Source: Certhia americana (lineage: Eukaryota; Chordata; Aves; Passeriformes; Certhiidae). Taken from it: 64,000 nucleotides of DNA. Made by a program: the position numbers and the translations under genes. Location of the stretch: positions 32,839,818 through 32,903,817 of the forward strand of contig CM031878.1 in assembly GCA_018697195.1 (NCBI GenBank). Direction: 5' to 3'. The notes beneath the pieces were generated by a model that saw nothing but the letters and a program-made list of their open reading frames with translations, was not told the origin of the DNA and did not search any database. Of this stretch, positions 11,794 to 24,179 are shown in pieces (within the stretch, counting starts at the first letter, position 1; each line of letters opens with the position of its first letter).

Positions 11794-13751
11794 CATATTA
11801 GAAAAAAGACTCTAGATGGAAAGAAGAAAAGTGGACACCCACAGAGGATGCCAAAGGCTCCATATGGTTCTTTAAATCAGTATATAGCACACAAGCATTC
11901 ACTTTACATATGCATATGCTAATCTGAGCATCCTGATGCAGAATTTGAGTTTCTGACTAAAATTATCACACTTGCAAATCCAGCCCCTGATGGGAGGTCT
12001 GTCTGAAAAGTCTAGTTGAGTATTATTTTAGGTTTGCTTTAACTTTTGTCTCACAGATTTCATTGAAAATTGTTTTCTGATGCACATGCTGAGCTGTGAT
12101 AGCAGGCATCATTTTTGTTAGGAAGGGATTAGTGGGGATGGCACACAGAAACAAGTGAGAATATTTTGAAGATACATTAATGAAGCATACTTAAAATATT
12201 TATAGTTTCTGCAACCATCTGGTTAATTTTTTGACAGCAATGTTCAAAGTAAGCAGCTTGTCATACTGATACAGTCCATTACCTCTTCTGTTAATCTACA
12301 TATAATTACAAAGTACTTTTTTTTTTTTTTTTCTGTATAAAAAAGTACACCTTTTAGTGAATGGAGTTTTAAAACTCTGTTATCCACTTGCCTATCTGGC
12401 ATATATCTTTTTTATCTTGTTTATCTTTTGTGGTATGGCAGGTTATTTTAACTGCTAGATGTCAGCATGGAGTTCTGTTGTGAATAGTACTTGTGTCAAT
12501 AATCACATGCATCACACAGTTGCAGGCAACTTGTCAAGGTATTCACTTTCCAAAACTATTATTTACAAAACTGTTCTCATTTGTACAGTACAGAATATTA
12601 GCTAAAGCTACAGGTCCACTTATATTATCTTCAGATTTTCAAAATTCAAAATAATGCCCATAAATATTTGTAGTTCATTTTAGATTAAATTATGAAAAAA
12701 AATTACAAGGATGGTTTTGAATGATGAAAGGAGGGCATACATTCAGAAATAAACAATATTGAAATTCATGTAATACATTCTGTGTGTTATGAAACAAAAG
12801 TAATTTCCAGAGTTTTCTGGAATCATTAAGAAAAAGAAAGCTTAAAGATTGGGAAGGGAAAAAGCATCAGAAGGGTAGCCTTTGGACACTTTTATCTAAA
12901 GACATGTCAGAGATCTTATTTTAGCTTCTTTCTTGCACTGAATTGCAGTTTTTCAGTGTGTGGGATGGGAAGGTTTTTCACTGTGTGTGAGGAGGAAAAA
13001 AAGAATTCAGGGTGTTGATTTATAAACTTATATGCTATGCATGCCTCTCTTGCTGTAGTATTAAACCAGTTTTTGATCCAGAAAGGAAAAGAGATTAAAA
13101 CACTACTAAATTTTTTTTTCAGCTCTTGACACTCTCTTTCACTTTCTGTAAGCCTTCCCAGTCAGGTCTATTTGTATATGTGAGTATAAAAGTGGTAAGC
13201 CTTGATAACTTGTCAGTCTTACATTACTTCAAGCTGTGTTTAGTAGGTATTTTATACATGAAAGGACTTATGACTTATGGATCTCATCCTAGTATGAAAA
13301 TTACATGATTATGGGTAGAAGAGGAAGGTGTAATAGAACATAAATTTAAGAGAAATGCATATCGTTATGTTTAAACTACAGAAAAAATTTAGACAGCCTA
13401 AAATCCTTCCAGTCATACTTCAGTGCACTGCAGATAGACAGATACACAGCACTCATGTGTTCAGCAGAGATTCAGAAATACAAATGTGAAGGCTGCAAAT
13501 AATTTTTCAGACCATTTACTTTTTATCAAAAAGTATAAGCAAATACAAATTATAATCTTTATAGAGCTATTACCAACCAGTTGCTCATAAACACCCATTT
13601 GCCATTTGAAGATTTGAATACTACTGTTGTGACCTCTTCTTCAAAGAAGAAACAATTAAAAAAATCTAATAGCTCTAGCTCTTTTTTGGCATTTAACTAG
13701 AGAGCCACCCTTTTGTGCAGAACACACTGACTTACAACAACAGTTACTTAC

Positions 13752-13883
13752 GGGTTTTCTGACATCTGGCAGGGTAGCCCACAGTGGAAAAACAATGGGT
13801 AACACGAGAAGATAGGTGATCTGCTTGCGTGGGGTTTCAGGCCAGGCCAGGCTGAGAGGCTGCTCCTCTTCATCCTCTTCATT
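13752..13883 (-). CDS. SLC24A2: SLC24A2 coding exon (window exon 6 of 9): end of cytosolic loop and next membrane helix
   Basis: This 132-nt exon is phase 0 at both ends and encodes 44 residues. It starts with an acidic cluster ([11 protein letters not shown]), then [11 protein letters not shown] hydrophobic helix follows ([17 protein letters not shown]), ending PDVRKP. Acceptor cttacag is at 13884 and donor gtaagt at 13751. The acidic cluster followed by QPLSLAWP is the conserved exit of the large cytosolic loop of NCKX1/NCKX2. The [12 protein letters not shown] segment is the first helix of the C-terminal membrane half. In mammals the x is usually Ile; here it is Ala. Confidence 0.97.
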
Positions 13884-14264
13884 CTGTAAGAAAAGCTCCA
13901 GTGAGCGGATTATCAAAGTGGATGAATAAAGTTAGGGATTCCTTCAAAAGGAGTTGAAGAACAGCCTTGTGTTACAGGGAGAACTACAGCATCTGAAAAT
14001 AATGCATTAACACCACACCTACCTAACAGCGTTAGCTAGGACACACCAAGGCAGACTTTGGCTGGACCACGAGGAATCCCTACAGCACAGGGTATCTGTT
14101 TGTTGAAAATGTGGCTGGTCCCTTAGGATGCACAGGGTGTCTCTGACAAGTGTTCCCATGGCTCTTCCTTGGGATGTGGGCTACTCTAGTCAGGAGTTAA
14201 GACCTGCATCTTAACTTGAAAGTTAACTTGCATCAAGTCTGGCCACATAGATAAGAGAGAAAGA

Positions 14265-14306
14265 ATGTGTGCACATACGTGCCTGTGCATGCACACACAC
14301 ACACAT
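14265..14306. repeat. Short TG/CA-rich tract
   Basis: Alternating purine-pyrimidine sequence with a (CA) run of about seven units, broken once near 14283. It is an ordinary degenerate microsatellite. Confidence 0.7.
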
Positions 14307-15263
14307 CTTTATGGGTGCATATAGATGTATAGACGTATACATGTATCTAAATTCTTAAGCTTTTGCGAGTAACTTGAAACCTTACTATTAAATATATGTA
14401 TATATACATTTGTATGTATTGTCTTCTCCACAGGGAGATAAGGTAATTCAGGCACCTGTGGAGCTCTAGTGCTAAGCTGATGGGGTCACACTGGGGTGCT
14501 CAGAGCTCTGCCTACTTCAAACTGTGAAACCAACCAGGATGGAGATGGCCCAGCTTCTCTGGGCCCTAACACTATTGCTGGGGTGCTCACATGAGGAAAG
14601 GGCTTCTCCTTGCCTCTACCCAAAGACTCTTATGTTCAGACCAGTCACAACACAGCAGTACCTAACAACTTGGTGCTAAAACTGAAAACACTCCTTTCCA
14701 ATTTGTGTCACTGGTTTTCACATTGGACCCTAGTACATTTATGTGTAAGCTGCCCACCTGTCATCCCTTTGTAGAGTAGGTGTATAGGAATCCTATCCTA
14801 TGAGAGAAAACAGTTGGCTGCCACACACTTCTCTTTCCTGAGACTGCTTCTGCTAACAAAATGGAGCAAGTATAGTGGGAATGACCCAGCCTTTTGCATG
14901 CATGTATTAAAATAATTTCTAAATTGTTAACATAGGTAGGTGATAGCTCCAGAACTGCACATAAATTGCAGAATCAGGCAGCTGAAAAAATGGCCTGAAC
15001 AATACTTTCACAGAAATGTAATGCAAACGCTGTTAAAACTGTGGAAAGATTTCTAGAGAGCTCAATAAAAGCTAAAAGGTCTGGAAAAGACCACCCAGTG
15101 AAAACTGTTTGACAAAGTGATTGGTATATGAATACATCTTCAGGTAGTGTTCTTGGGTTTTATTTTTGAAAAAAATATAATAATTTAGACATCTCCACAA
15201 TATGCACGTTACTCCTCCTACAGATTCATAATTGGTTTCTTGTCAGATATTGCCCTGTACTAC

Positions 15264-15317
15264 GATTGCTTAAATAAAACTTATGACAGTTTTATTTAAG
15301 TGCTATATGAAGCAATC
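15264..15317. repeat. Inverted repeat (hairpin) with 12-bp perfect stem
   Basis: CTTAAATAAAAC (15269-15280) is the exact reverse complement of 15289-15300, with an 8-nt loop between. The outer 8-mer GATTGCTT (15264-15271, overlapping the start of the inner arm) also has its reverse complement at 15310-15317, after a short spacer. This may be a relic of a small inverted-repeat element or a chance structure in AT-rich DNA. Confidence 0.7.
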
Positions 15318-17625
15318 ATTTAAACGACCATATCAGTTGTTCTTTTCTGAGGAAAAGAGAAGAAATTGATGAAATGCCACCACATGTTGATACTGTTAAT
15401 AACATTTTCTACTTACTGTTAATTTTGAAGATCTAGTCTTGATTATTGCACTATTGTGAGCTTCTGTTCAACCACCTGAACTGATCAGTACCTACAGAAA
15501 CAAGCTCAGCTTTTAGCTTGGGATCTTTGACTATGACATCTATGGACTGGAAGCAAATTCCTATTTACCTGTTGACACACGGACAATTTGCAGCTACTTT
15601 TGAGTTGTGTGTTGATGTCAACATAGGACAATATTTTTCTAACCCCTATACATTGTGAAACTCCCAAGCTTCATGACTATATGACAAAGTGAACAAGTCA
15701 TAATGGTTGTAATCATGAAAAAAAAAATTAAAAATGTAGAGGCACAATTTGTAGCACTCAACACAATACTCCAGAGGCTCCTGAGCAGCTTAAGAGGCTA
15801 GCTTTTGCCTTTAGCTTTTAGCTCTGCACTGAAGTGGACATACTATGCTTCATGCTGGAAATCTGCTGAAGCCTAACTTTAGAGGAACTGTGCTGGAGAA
15901 GAAGTCTGTGAGGCTATTTTCTAAAGCCAAATCCATTCATTTTCCATTCTGGTAGATGTTTTTTGGGGTGGGAAAATCAACCTGAGACACAGACTCAGCT
16001 TTGAAATACGATGACTGAGATAAAGTTTGAGCACAGAAGTACCAATTGAAAGGTTGCCTAGGTAACTCTTTCTGAATGGCCTCTGTGTAATTCAATCAGC
16101 CAACTCGGCTGGAATAAAGCTTTCTAAGTGACTGCTGCATAAACAGCACTGAGTGGCAAAGTATTTCCTGAATTGCCATCTTTAGAGATTAGCCATGATT
16201 AACAATTATATTTAATCACAACAAAACTTTACATTAGTCCGAGTTTGCACGACTAAATGTTAAAAATATCTACACAGTAATGCCTATGTTGGTTCATGCA
16301 ATACTGTACCAGTACATACTGTACTTCAACACTGAGCCATGTTACATTCTCATGTCTGTGTCAAACACCTCAAAGTGTGCAGAAGCACAGAGGCAACATA
16401 AGTGGCTGTAGCAAAGAACCACAAAGAATTGCTTTTGGAGATTGCCAGACGTCTCCTGAGAAACCTTGATCTATCTGTTCAAGATCTTTTCACCTTCCAG
16501 TTGTCCTACATCATCCCTTTCCCCAAGACAACTATCCCCAAAATATAAGGCCAAACACAAGCTCACAGTGCAGATAAAATACTTTTTCTTGCTAGTTTAA
16601 CTCTAGGACACATTAAACTCTGCAACAGTTGTTGCAGAATGGATATTAATTTCCTATTTTGTAAATTGGATTTGGCATCTGATTTTCAATGCTGACCTTT
16701 CAATAATCAGTGGAAGTAATGAAGTTCAAAGTATTTGTAGACCTAGCTTCCATGAATTTCAAAGCAATACTAAATTATCCACTGATGCTGAAGAAAAGAA
16801 TGGGAAATAATGTTGGCAGCTCTGAAACCACACAAATGCGAGTCATGCTGTGGACTAAGCAGCAATGATAGAAAATGACTCAGCACAGATTTATGGCAGA
16901 TTGCATGCACTTTCTGTGGCTCCAGCCACGTACATACTGAATATACACTATCACAGTTATAGAAACTAATCCTGAAAACATAGTTTCATTTCAGTCTGTA
17001 TGATAAAAACTCTGTACTTGTAATGTTCAGTATGATTATATTCTGCAATGCTAAGAAGAAAATATAATTATAACATGATACATACCCAAGAATTCAATTG
17101 CCTAAACATATATGATGGTATCATTTTAGATACCTTCTGGTATCTGCCTTGACCCCCACATGCTCTAACAGAAGTGAAGAATATTCTGCTCACTTTATGA
17201 CACACCTGCCACCACTGTGCAAAGATCTCCATTTCTTTAGGACAGCTGAAGTGCTACTACCTGCCCATCTCCACTCCAAAACTCATTCCCTGTTATGACT
17301 CTGTAGCTAATTAACTTCAACAATACTGGACTGAACATATGGCAAAGCTGCAACACCTGCTATGATGAACTCTGATGATAATCCATTAGAAACTGCTGTA
17401 TTAAGTCAGAACAAAAGCCAATTTACACCAATTGCAAGTACCTTACAATGATCAGACATGGGCAATTCAGAGACTAAATACTGGAATATGGCATATTTTT
17501 TTCATCTTCCACAAATTCATAGAATTACAGCAATCTTTGAGCTAGAAAAGACACTTTAGATCATCAAATCCAACCCTAAACCTAATACTGCCAGCTCCAT
17601 CACTAAACCATGTTCCCAAGCACCA

Positions 17626-17657
17626 CACCTACACATATTCTCACCTACACATATTCT
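17626..17657. repeat. 16-bp perfect tandem duplication inside CR1
   Basis: CACCTACACATATTCT occurs twice head to tail (17626-17641 and 17642-17657) within the 3' part of the large CR1 copy. It is a local duplication that arose after insertion. Confidence 0.9.
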
Positions 17658-18198
17658 AAAGACTTCCATGGATGGTGACACAACCACTTTTATGACTGGT
17701 AACTGATCTGATGTTTGATAAGCCTTTCCATGAAGCAACTTTTGTAATACTAATCTAACCTTCTCTTACACATCTTGAGGCCATTTCCTCTCATCCTGCC
17801 ACTTGCTACTTGGGACAAGATTTTGACCCCTACCTGGCTATGTCCTCCTTTCAGGCAGTTGTAGAGAGCAATAAGGTCTCCCTTGAGCTTCCTTTTCTCC
17901 AGCCTGAAAAACCCACCTCCCCTCAGCTGCTTCCCACAGGACTTGTGCTCCAGACCCATCACCAGCTCCATTGTCCTTCTTGGACACACACCAGCAATTC
18001 AATGTCTTTCTTGTAGTGTGGGGTCCAAAAGTGAACACAGGATTTGAGATGTGGCCTCAGTAGTGCCATGGTTACAGGGGGAAAATCACTGCCCTGGTCC
18101 TGCAGGCCACACTAGTGCTAATACAAGCTAAGATTCTACTGGACCTCTTGGCCACCTGGGCACACAGCTGGCTCATGTTTAGTTGCTGTTGGCCAGCA

Positions 18199-18260
18199 CA
18201 GAATCACAGCATCATAGAATAGTCAGGGTTGGAAGGGACCTCTGGATATCTAGACTAAAT
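18199..18260 (-). mobile_element. Tiny CR1 3' end nested in the larger CR1
   Basis: About 50-60 bp matching only the CR1 3' terminus on the minus strand: ...GGTCCCTTCCAACCCTGACTATTCTATG... ending TGTGATTCTGTG. It sits between the RT segments GEEWMKNFMVGKDLD and LNMSQLCAQVAKR, which are adjacent in intact CR1 elements. The surrounding copy is otherwise collinear across this point, so this looks like a very short secondary insertion in the same orientation. Exact edges are uncertain by several bases. Confidence 0.72.
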
Positions 18261-21200
18261 CTAGGTCTTTTCCCACCATGAAGTTTTTCATCCACTCTTC
18301 CCCAGCATTGTTGCATAGAGTTATTGTGACCCAAGGGCAGGATCCAGCATTTAGCCTTACTGAACCACATACCACTGGCCTCAGTCCATGGATCCGGTCT
18401 GTCCGACCCTTCTGCAGAGCCCTCCTACCTTCCAGAAGCTCTATACTCCAACCCAACTTGTGTCATCTGCAAAATGACAGGGTGTACTTGATCCCCTCAT
18501 CTGAATTACCAGTAAAGAATTAAGAAGGACTGTCCCCAGTACAGAGCCCTGGAAAACACCACCAGTGACTCACAGCTGGACTTGCCTCCATTCACCACCA
18601 CTCTCTGGGCCCTGCCATCCACTCAGTTTTTTACCCAGTAAACCATCCACACCCGGTCCATCCTCCACACCATGGAAAGCTAGTATCTCCAGAGGAATGA
18701 TGTGGGAAATGGTGTCAAATGCTTTACTAAGGTCCAGGTAGACAACATCCACAGCCCTTCCTTTATCTACTACATGAATCAATTTGTCATAGAAGGAGAT
18801 CTGGTTGGTAAAGCAGGAGCTCTGTTTGACAAACCCAGACTGGTGAGGCCCGAACCCCTTGATGTCCTGCATGTGTTGTGTGGTGGCACTCAGGGTGATC
18901 GGCTTCATGACCATCCCTGGCATCGAGGTCAGACTGACAGGCCTGTGGTTCTCTGGATCTTCCTTCCCACCCTTCCTGTAGCTGGGCATCACATTTGCCA
19001 ACTCCAGTCAACTAGGACCTCCCTAGTTAGCCAGGACTGCTGTAAATGATGCAAAATGGCTTGGGAGCACTTCCATCAGCACCCTCAGCACTCTTGAGTG
19101 GATGTCATCCAGCCCCAGACATTCATGTGTGTTAAGCAGTGTAGCTTAACTGTAGGTCACTGGCCATTTCCCTTTTAATTATGGGGACTTCCTTCTGCTC
19201 CCCATCCCTGTCTTCCATCCCAGGGGTCTGATTGACCCTGATGACAGCAAATATTGCTGTTAAAGAATGAGCAAAAAAGGCTTCCCATACCTCTGCTTTT
19301 CCATTATACCTTGTTGCAATGTTTCCCATTGTATTCAAGAAAGGTTGGAGATTATCCTTAACCCTCCTTCTGCTGCTGATGTCTTTCTATAACTCTTTTC
19401 ATTTCTAGAAACACCTTTCAATGTCTTTAACTGCAGAAGCCAAATTAAATTCTAGGTGGGCTTTGGCCCATCTAATTTTCTCCCTGCATAACCTCACAAT
19501 ATCCTTGTAGTCCTCTTGAGCTGCCTGTCCCTTCTTCCAAAGGTCATAAACTCCCCTTTTTCTGCCAAGTACAGCCTAAGCTCTGTTCAGCCAGGCCAGT
19601 CTTCTTCCCAGACAGTTCTTTCAGCAGATGGGGACAGCCTGCTCCTGCACCTCAAAGATTGTTTTCTCAAACAATGTTCAGCCTTCCTGCACTCCCTTGT
19701 CCTCTTGGGACCACATCCCAAGGAATGCTATCAACCAGTCCTGTAAACAGGCCACAGTCTGCCCCTTGGAAGTCCCAGGCAGCAGTTCTGGCAGTTCTGC
19801 TGACGTCCCACCTTACAGCTCTGAGACAAAAAGCTCTCCTTTCATGGTGTCTGTGCCCAAGATAGCCTCTGACCACCACATCTCCCACTAATCCTCTGTT
19901 CACAAGCAGCAGGTCCAGCTGGGCACCTCCCCTGGATGGCTTCCTCACCCACTGAGTCAGGAATATCAAGGCATGTTGCACACAGTTCAGAAACCTCCTG
20001 GGCTGTTCCCTTTCTGCTGTGCTGTATTTCCAGCAGGTATCTGGTATGTTGAAGTGTCCTGGAAGAAAATGGTCCAGCAATTGTAAGGCTTCCTCCATCT
20101 GCTTATGGTATATTTTTGTCTTCCTCTTTGAACTGGTTGGATGGTCTATACTAGACTCCCACCAGGATATCGATTTTGTTGGTTTTATCCATAAATACTC
20201 AACCACTTTATCACCATGATCAAGCTCTAGAAAGTCAAACACTCCATAACATATAGGGCTACCACACCACCTCTGCTTTGTTGCCTACCCCTTCTGAAGA
20301 GTTTATAGCCGTCTATTGCATCACTCCAGTTGTGTCAGTAATCCCACCAGGTTTATATTACTGCAATTACATCCTAGTTTTCTATCTGCTCAATGGTTTC
20401 CAGTCCCTCCTGTCTATTGTGTACACTGCATGCATTGGTGCAGATGCACTTTATTTGGGCTATCAGTCCTGTCATATATTGAGGGGGAGGTGCCCTAACT
20501 ACTATGTGACTGTACTCAAGTGCTTCTGTTGTTTCTAATGGATTGATCGTGCTTAGGTCTTTGCAGCTGTACATGGATCTTGATCGCCACCTCCACTGAG
20601 ATGGTGAAAGTGCTATGTGAATTACTACAGGGACACTTCAAATGCACTCTAGTGTACTCAGCAGACAATGGAGGACTGAAGGACCACACTAGCACAGTGT
20701 TCCTCAAACACTGATGTGCCACTTCTAGGCTTATCTCTCACATGCCTGGTTTCATCCCTTTCTTCTTTCAAATCTAGTTTAAGGCTCTTTCAATAAGCCC
20801 TGCTAACTCTGATCCCTTTGCCCCTTTGAGACAGGTGTACTGTGTCTGTCATCAGCAGGCCCAGACTTGTTTAAGCCAATCCATGATAAAAACTCCCAAA
20901 ATTCTGCTGGTGACACCACTCCTGGAACAACTTATTGACCTGAGTCTTCTTGTTTCTTCCCTCATAATGTCCTGCAACTGGAAGAATACAGAATGACATA
21001 CTTGTGCCCTTCATCCCTTTACCAGTCATTAAAGATTTAGATGAAGCTGCATTAGATCTTCACATACAATAGTCACTACTGTGTTTCTATGAAATCCTTA
21101 CTAATTCTGTCATAATTATTTTTACTCTTTATGCATAGGATCCTCATTTCTTCCTGCTGATGTTTGTCTTTTTGTTACAGAGACATTTGCAGTGCTGAAT

Positions 21201-21263
21201 ATCAAATGTATACTAATGCCTAGATAGGATAATTGTGCCATCCTGGCATATATTTAATTGTTG

Positions 21264-21284
21264 TTATTATTATTATTATTATTA
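21264..21284. repeat. (TTA)7 microsatellite
   Basis: Seven perfect TTA units, preceded by two diverged TTG units. Confidence 0.9.
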
Positions 21285-21560
21285 ATGACAATAAGGAAAT
21301 GAATCCTCTATTAAGAAAATACCATCTTTGCATCTTAAGAAATGAGATTAGAGGTGTTATTCTGCTTGAAGTTCTCTTTCCTATATTTGTAACAAATACC
21401 CTTTTAAACCAATCTACATACATTCAAAACTCTATTCTTGTTACTTCAACTCTTATTTAAATCATTACAAACAATTAAAAAGGCACAAACACTATGGCTG
21501 TTCCATATTTCACAGAAATATTTCTTGCATTTCCCTATGCAAGAACATCTATCAAATATT

Positions 21561-21696
21561 TATCTGTAATAAAAAATTTATCTGTAATAAAAAATCTATC
21601 TGTATATAATAAAATAAAAAAAATAAAAAAATAAAAAAATTATCTGTAATAAAAAATCTGTAATAAAAAATAAAAAATAAAAAAAATAAAAAAATC
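21561..21696. repeat. A-rich tandem repeat, unit about 18 bp
   Basis: A unit close to TATCTGTAATAAAAAATC recurs at 21561, 21579, 21597 and 21641, with partial copies after that. The copies are separated by AAAAAAT runs. It ends about 35 bp short of the 3' end of a minus-strand CR1 fragment. Confidence 0.85.
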
Positions 21697-21729
21697 CCAG
21701 GGATTTTGTTTGCTCAGGACCCTTTTCGA

Positions 21730-21975
21730 AACAAGGGATGGTTTGGGTTAGAAGGTACCTTAAAGATCACCTAGTTCCAACCCTCCTGCCATGGACAGAG
21801 ACATCTTCCACCAGACCAGCTTGCTCAAAGACTCTCCCACCCTAGCCTTGAATACTTCCGAAGTTCCTGTTGGGGCATTCACAACTTCTCTGGGCAACCT
21901 GTTCCATTATCTCTCTACCCTCACAGTAAACAATTTCTTCTTAGTATCTAATCTAAGTCTATCAAATTTTCCCAG
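21730..21975 (-). mobile_element. CR1 LINE, 3' fragment
   Basis: The plus strand carries the antisense CR1 3' end (GGATGGTTTGGGTTAGAAGG, then CTAGTTCCAACCC). It continues into the reverse complement of the C-terminal RT coding end, including the GNLFHYLSTLTVNNFFL-like antisense reading familiar from CR1. About 245 bp, 5'-truncated, sense to SLC24A2. Confidence 0.9.
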
Positions 21976-24124
21976 TAAAATTTTTCCAAACAGAGGAAAT
22001 TATGGTGTGCTTCACATTAAGTAAACAATACAGTGACATTTAATCCACAATTATTTTGTTTATAAACAACAGCTTATCGCAAACTCCATCTGCCAAAGTC
22101 ACAAGGTAGTCACTCCTTCTAGCAAGCATCACAAAATCACTGTCTCCATAGAGGCTTACACTCATATTACATTAGGAAAAACAGTTGCTTTTCTGGCATC
22201 ACATTAAACAGAATTTTTTACTTTTTTTCCCACACATTAGGAGAAAATGGAAAACAAGTACGAAGAACCACCTCAAACTTACCAGAAATACTGAATCTGC
22301 CACTGTTCATCAACTATTCATATTGTATAACAGCTATAACATATACACTATAAATACTATGTTCCAAGGATTAATCTGTTAGTCCACCTAAAATGAAGAG
22401 CTAAACTATAAATTCTCATGCTTGTACATTTTGTGTGTATTCTGACTGCTGATACAATTAATCAATAAAGAACTAACATGAGGGCTCCACAAGAAAGGAA
22501 CTTTAAGACAGGAATTATGCACAGTTACGTTTGCTTCTGCTACAGTATGGATATCACACCATCTATAAAGAGGCAATTTCTTTCTTTGCTGCAAAAGACT
22601 GCTCAGGTATTTTTTGTTTTGGGGTGGATTTTTGTTTGTTTGCTTGTTTGTGAGGTTTTTGTTGGAAATCATCTCTGTACAACCCAACTTTTCACAAAGA
22701 GTAAGTCAAGAAAAACTGATGTGATTGCAATCTCAAATGTTCTCTGTCCCAGAGTTAGGGAGTAATTTTCAAAATTGAGTTTTATTTTGTTCTTTAGAAG
22801 GGCATATCTCACATTAATCTATTTCCCTAGAAAGGCAGCAAGTATAGGCAATTGTAGCTGTACTATGACCAGTCTCAAGTCTACCTTCTGCTTCATCTGT
22901 AAGCCACATCACTCATTCATCTTCTCCTACATGCCATTTAAAAAAACCAAACATGAAACAAGGTGAGACAGTAAGCTAGTACAAGAGTATGCAATTTCTA
23001 TGGGGTGGCTAAGATAGAAAGCAACATATTTCCTCATAAATTCTTGAGTAAAATTCAAGTGGGTGGCAATATTAAATCCATTAGCTTTCAGAATGCATTC
23101 TGTGTATGTGGATACTCTTAGGACATCTAATTTGTGTTAATCCTTGCTGCACTGTCAACTCACTGAAAAGAGCTACCTTCTGAGAAGACCCCACAGGAAG
23201 GAGTAAAGTCAGGTAGTTGTTTGGTCCATATTCTCCTATTGCTGCTTTTGTCCTCTTGGGCACTTGCTGAAATAAGTAAAAACCACAGCTCCCAAAACCT
23301 AGACACTAGTTTTTATGCTATGTTATTGCCAGCACTGTTTGGGAAATTTGAGAAGAAATTCTCAGAATGCAACACACGAAACTGCATTCAGCTCACCAGG
23401 AGAAATAACAGCTATGGTACACGGAGATACTTCTAAAGAATAAGCATTTGTCTTCATGACATTTTTCACAGTCCTAATTTTCAAGTAAGTCAAACTGGTA
23501 TACAGCAGTAAAAAATGTGGAATAAACAACTGAGTAGCATTGAGAAAATAAAGATCAACCCCTTTTGATAGCAGCACCTTCTCTTTAGGTTACAATGAGC
23601 AAACAATATACGGACATTTACTTTAGACCAAGTGTGGCAACTGAAAACATATTTGGGCTTTGGAAAATAACCTTTTTATGATGAATCAAACAAATACCAG
23701 GGATGCTGGAATCTATCACAGCCCTACAACGAAGGCTGCTCGAATCTTCTCTACCCTCTCTCTCTACGAAATAGTAATGTGTAACATACTTCAGATTAAT
23801 ACCCTGAGACAGAGAATGCAATGCTACCCTCATTCACACCAAGCAAATTTGATGTGAATGAAATGAATATTCCAGGGCAGGAGAGATATGTCCCCGTCAG
23901 TGCTCTGTCCTGAAATGGTGCTGCTGCTCTTCAGCGGGGAAGGCAAAACATGCTTTGCTCGACTGTTGCTCAGCTAAGCGGATTAAATCCAATGCAAGCA
24001 ATGAAGCCTTTGCATTCTCCTATGACATAAAAATTGCCTTACATTTTCATGGAAAAGTTATCTCAGTCATGGCTGGCATGTAAACACTTTCCAGTGGGGT
24101 TTCCATGGAAACAGGAAAAACAGA

Positions 24125-24179
24125 GCGCATGTGTACATGTGTATGTGTGCATGTGCGTGCATGTGTGCGTGTGTGTGTA
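24125..24179. repeat. 55-bp uninterrupted alternating purine-pyrimidine tract
   Basis: Every base from 24125 to 24179 alternates purine and pyrimidine, mostly TG/CA with several GC and TA steps. Such tracts are known Z-DNA formers. It is an impure TG microsatellite deep in an intron. Confidence 0.9.

Larger units (their letters stand above)
6633..13751 (-). other. SLC24A2: SLC24A2 intron between window exons 6 and 7
   Basis: A 7.1 kb phase-0 intron (donor gtaagt, acceptor tgtttcag). It holds two CR1 3' fragments in antisense orientation to the gene (8508-8945 and 11573-11793) and a short T tract near 12317-12332. Outside these I saw no gene, RNA or further repeat family. Confidence 0.8.
17519..20745 (-). 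mobile_element. CR1 LINE, about 3.2 kb, endonuclease and reverse transcriptase remnants
   Basis: On the minus strand the copy reads in CR1 ORF2 order. The endonuclease start lies at about 20560-20300 (CICTNACSVHNRQEGLE; DAIDGYKLFRRG), followed by the rest of the endonuclease (FNIPDTCWKYSTAE; SRGGAQLDLLLVNR) at 20240-19700. Reverse transcriptase follows at 19000-18570 (NHRPVSLTSMPG; DVVYLDLSKAFDTISH), with the FADD catalytic motif at 18473-18462 in the same frame after one stop. The C-terminal RT (EKRKLKGDLIALYNCLKGG) is at 17990-17750 and the CR1 3' end near 17519. Many stops and frameshifts make it non-autonomous. The endonuclease GDFN motif reads GHFN. The 5' limit (about 20745) is approximate and ORF1 is absent. 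It lies sense to SLC24A2. Confidence 0.92.
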
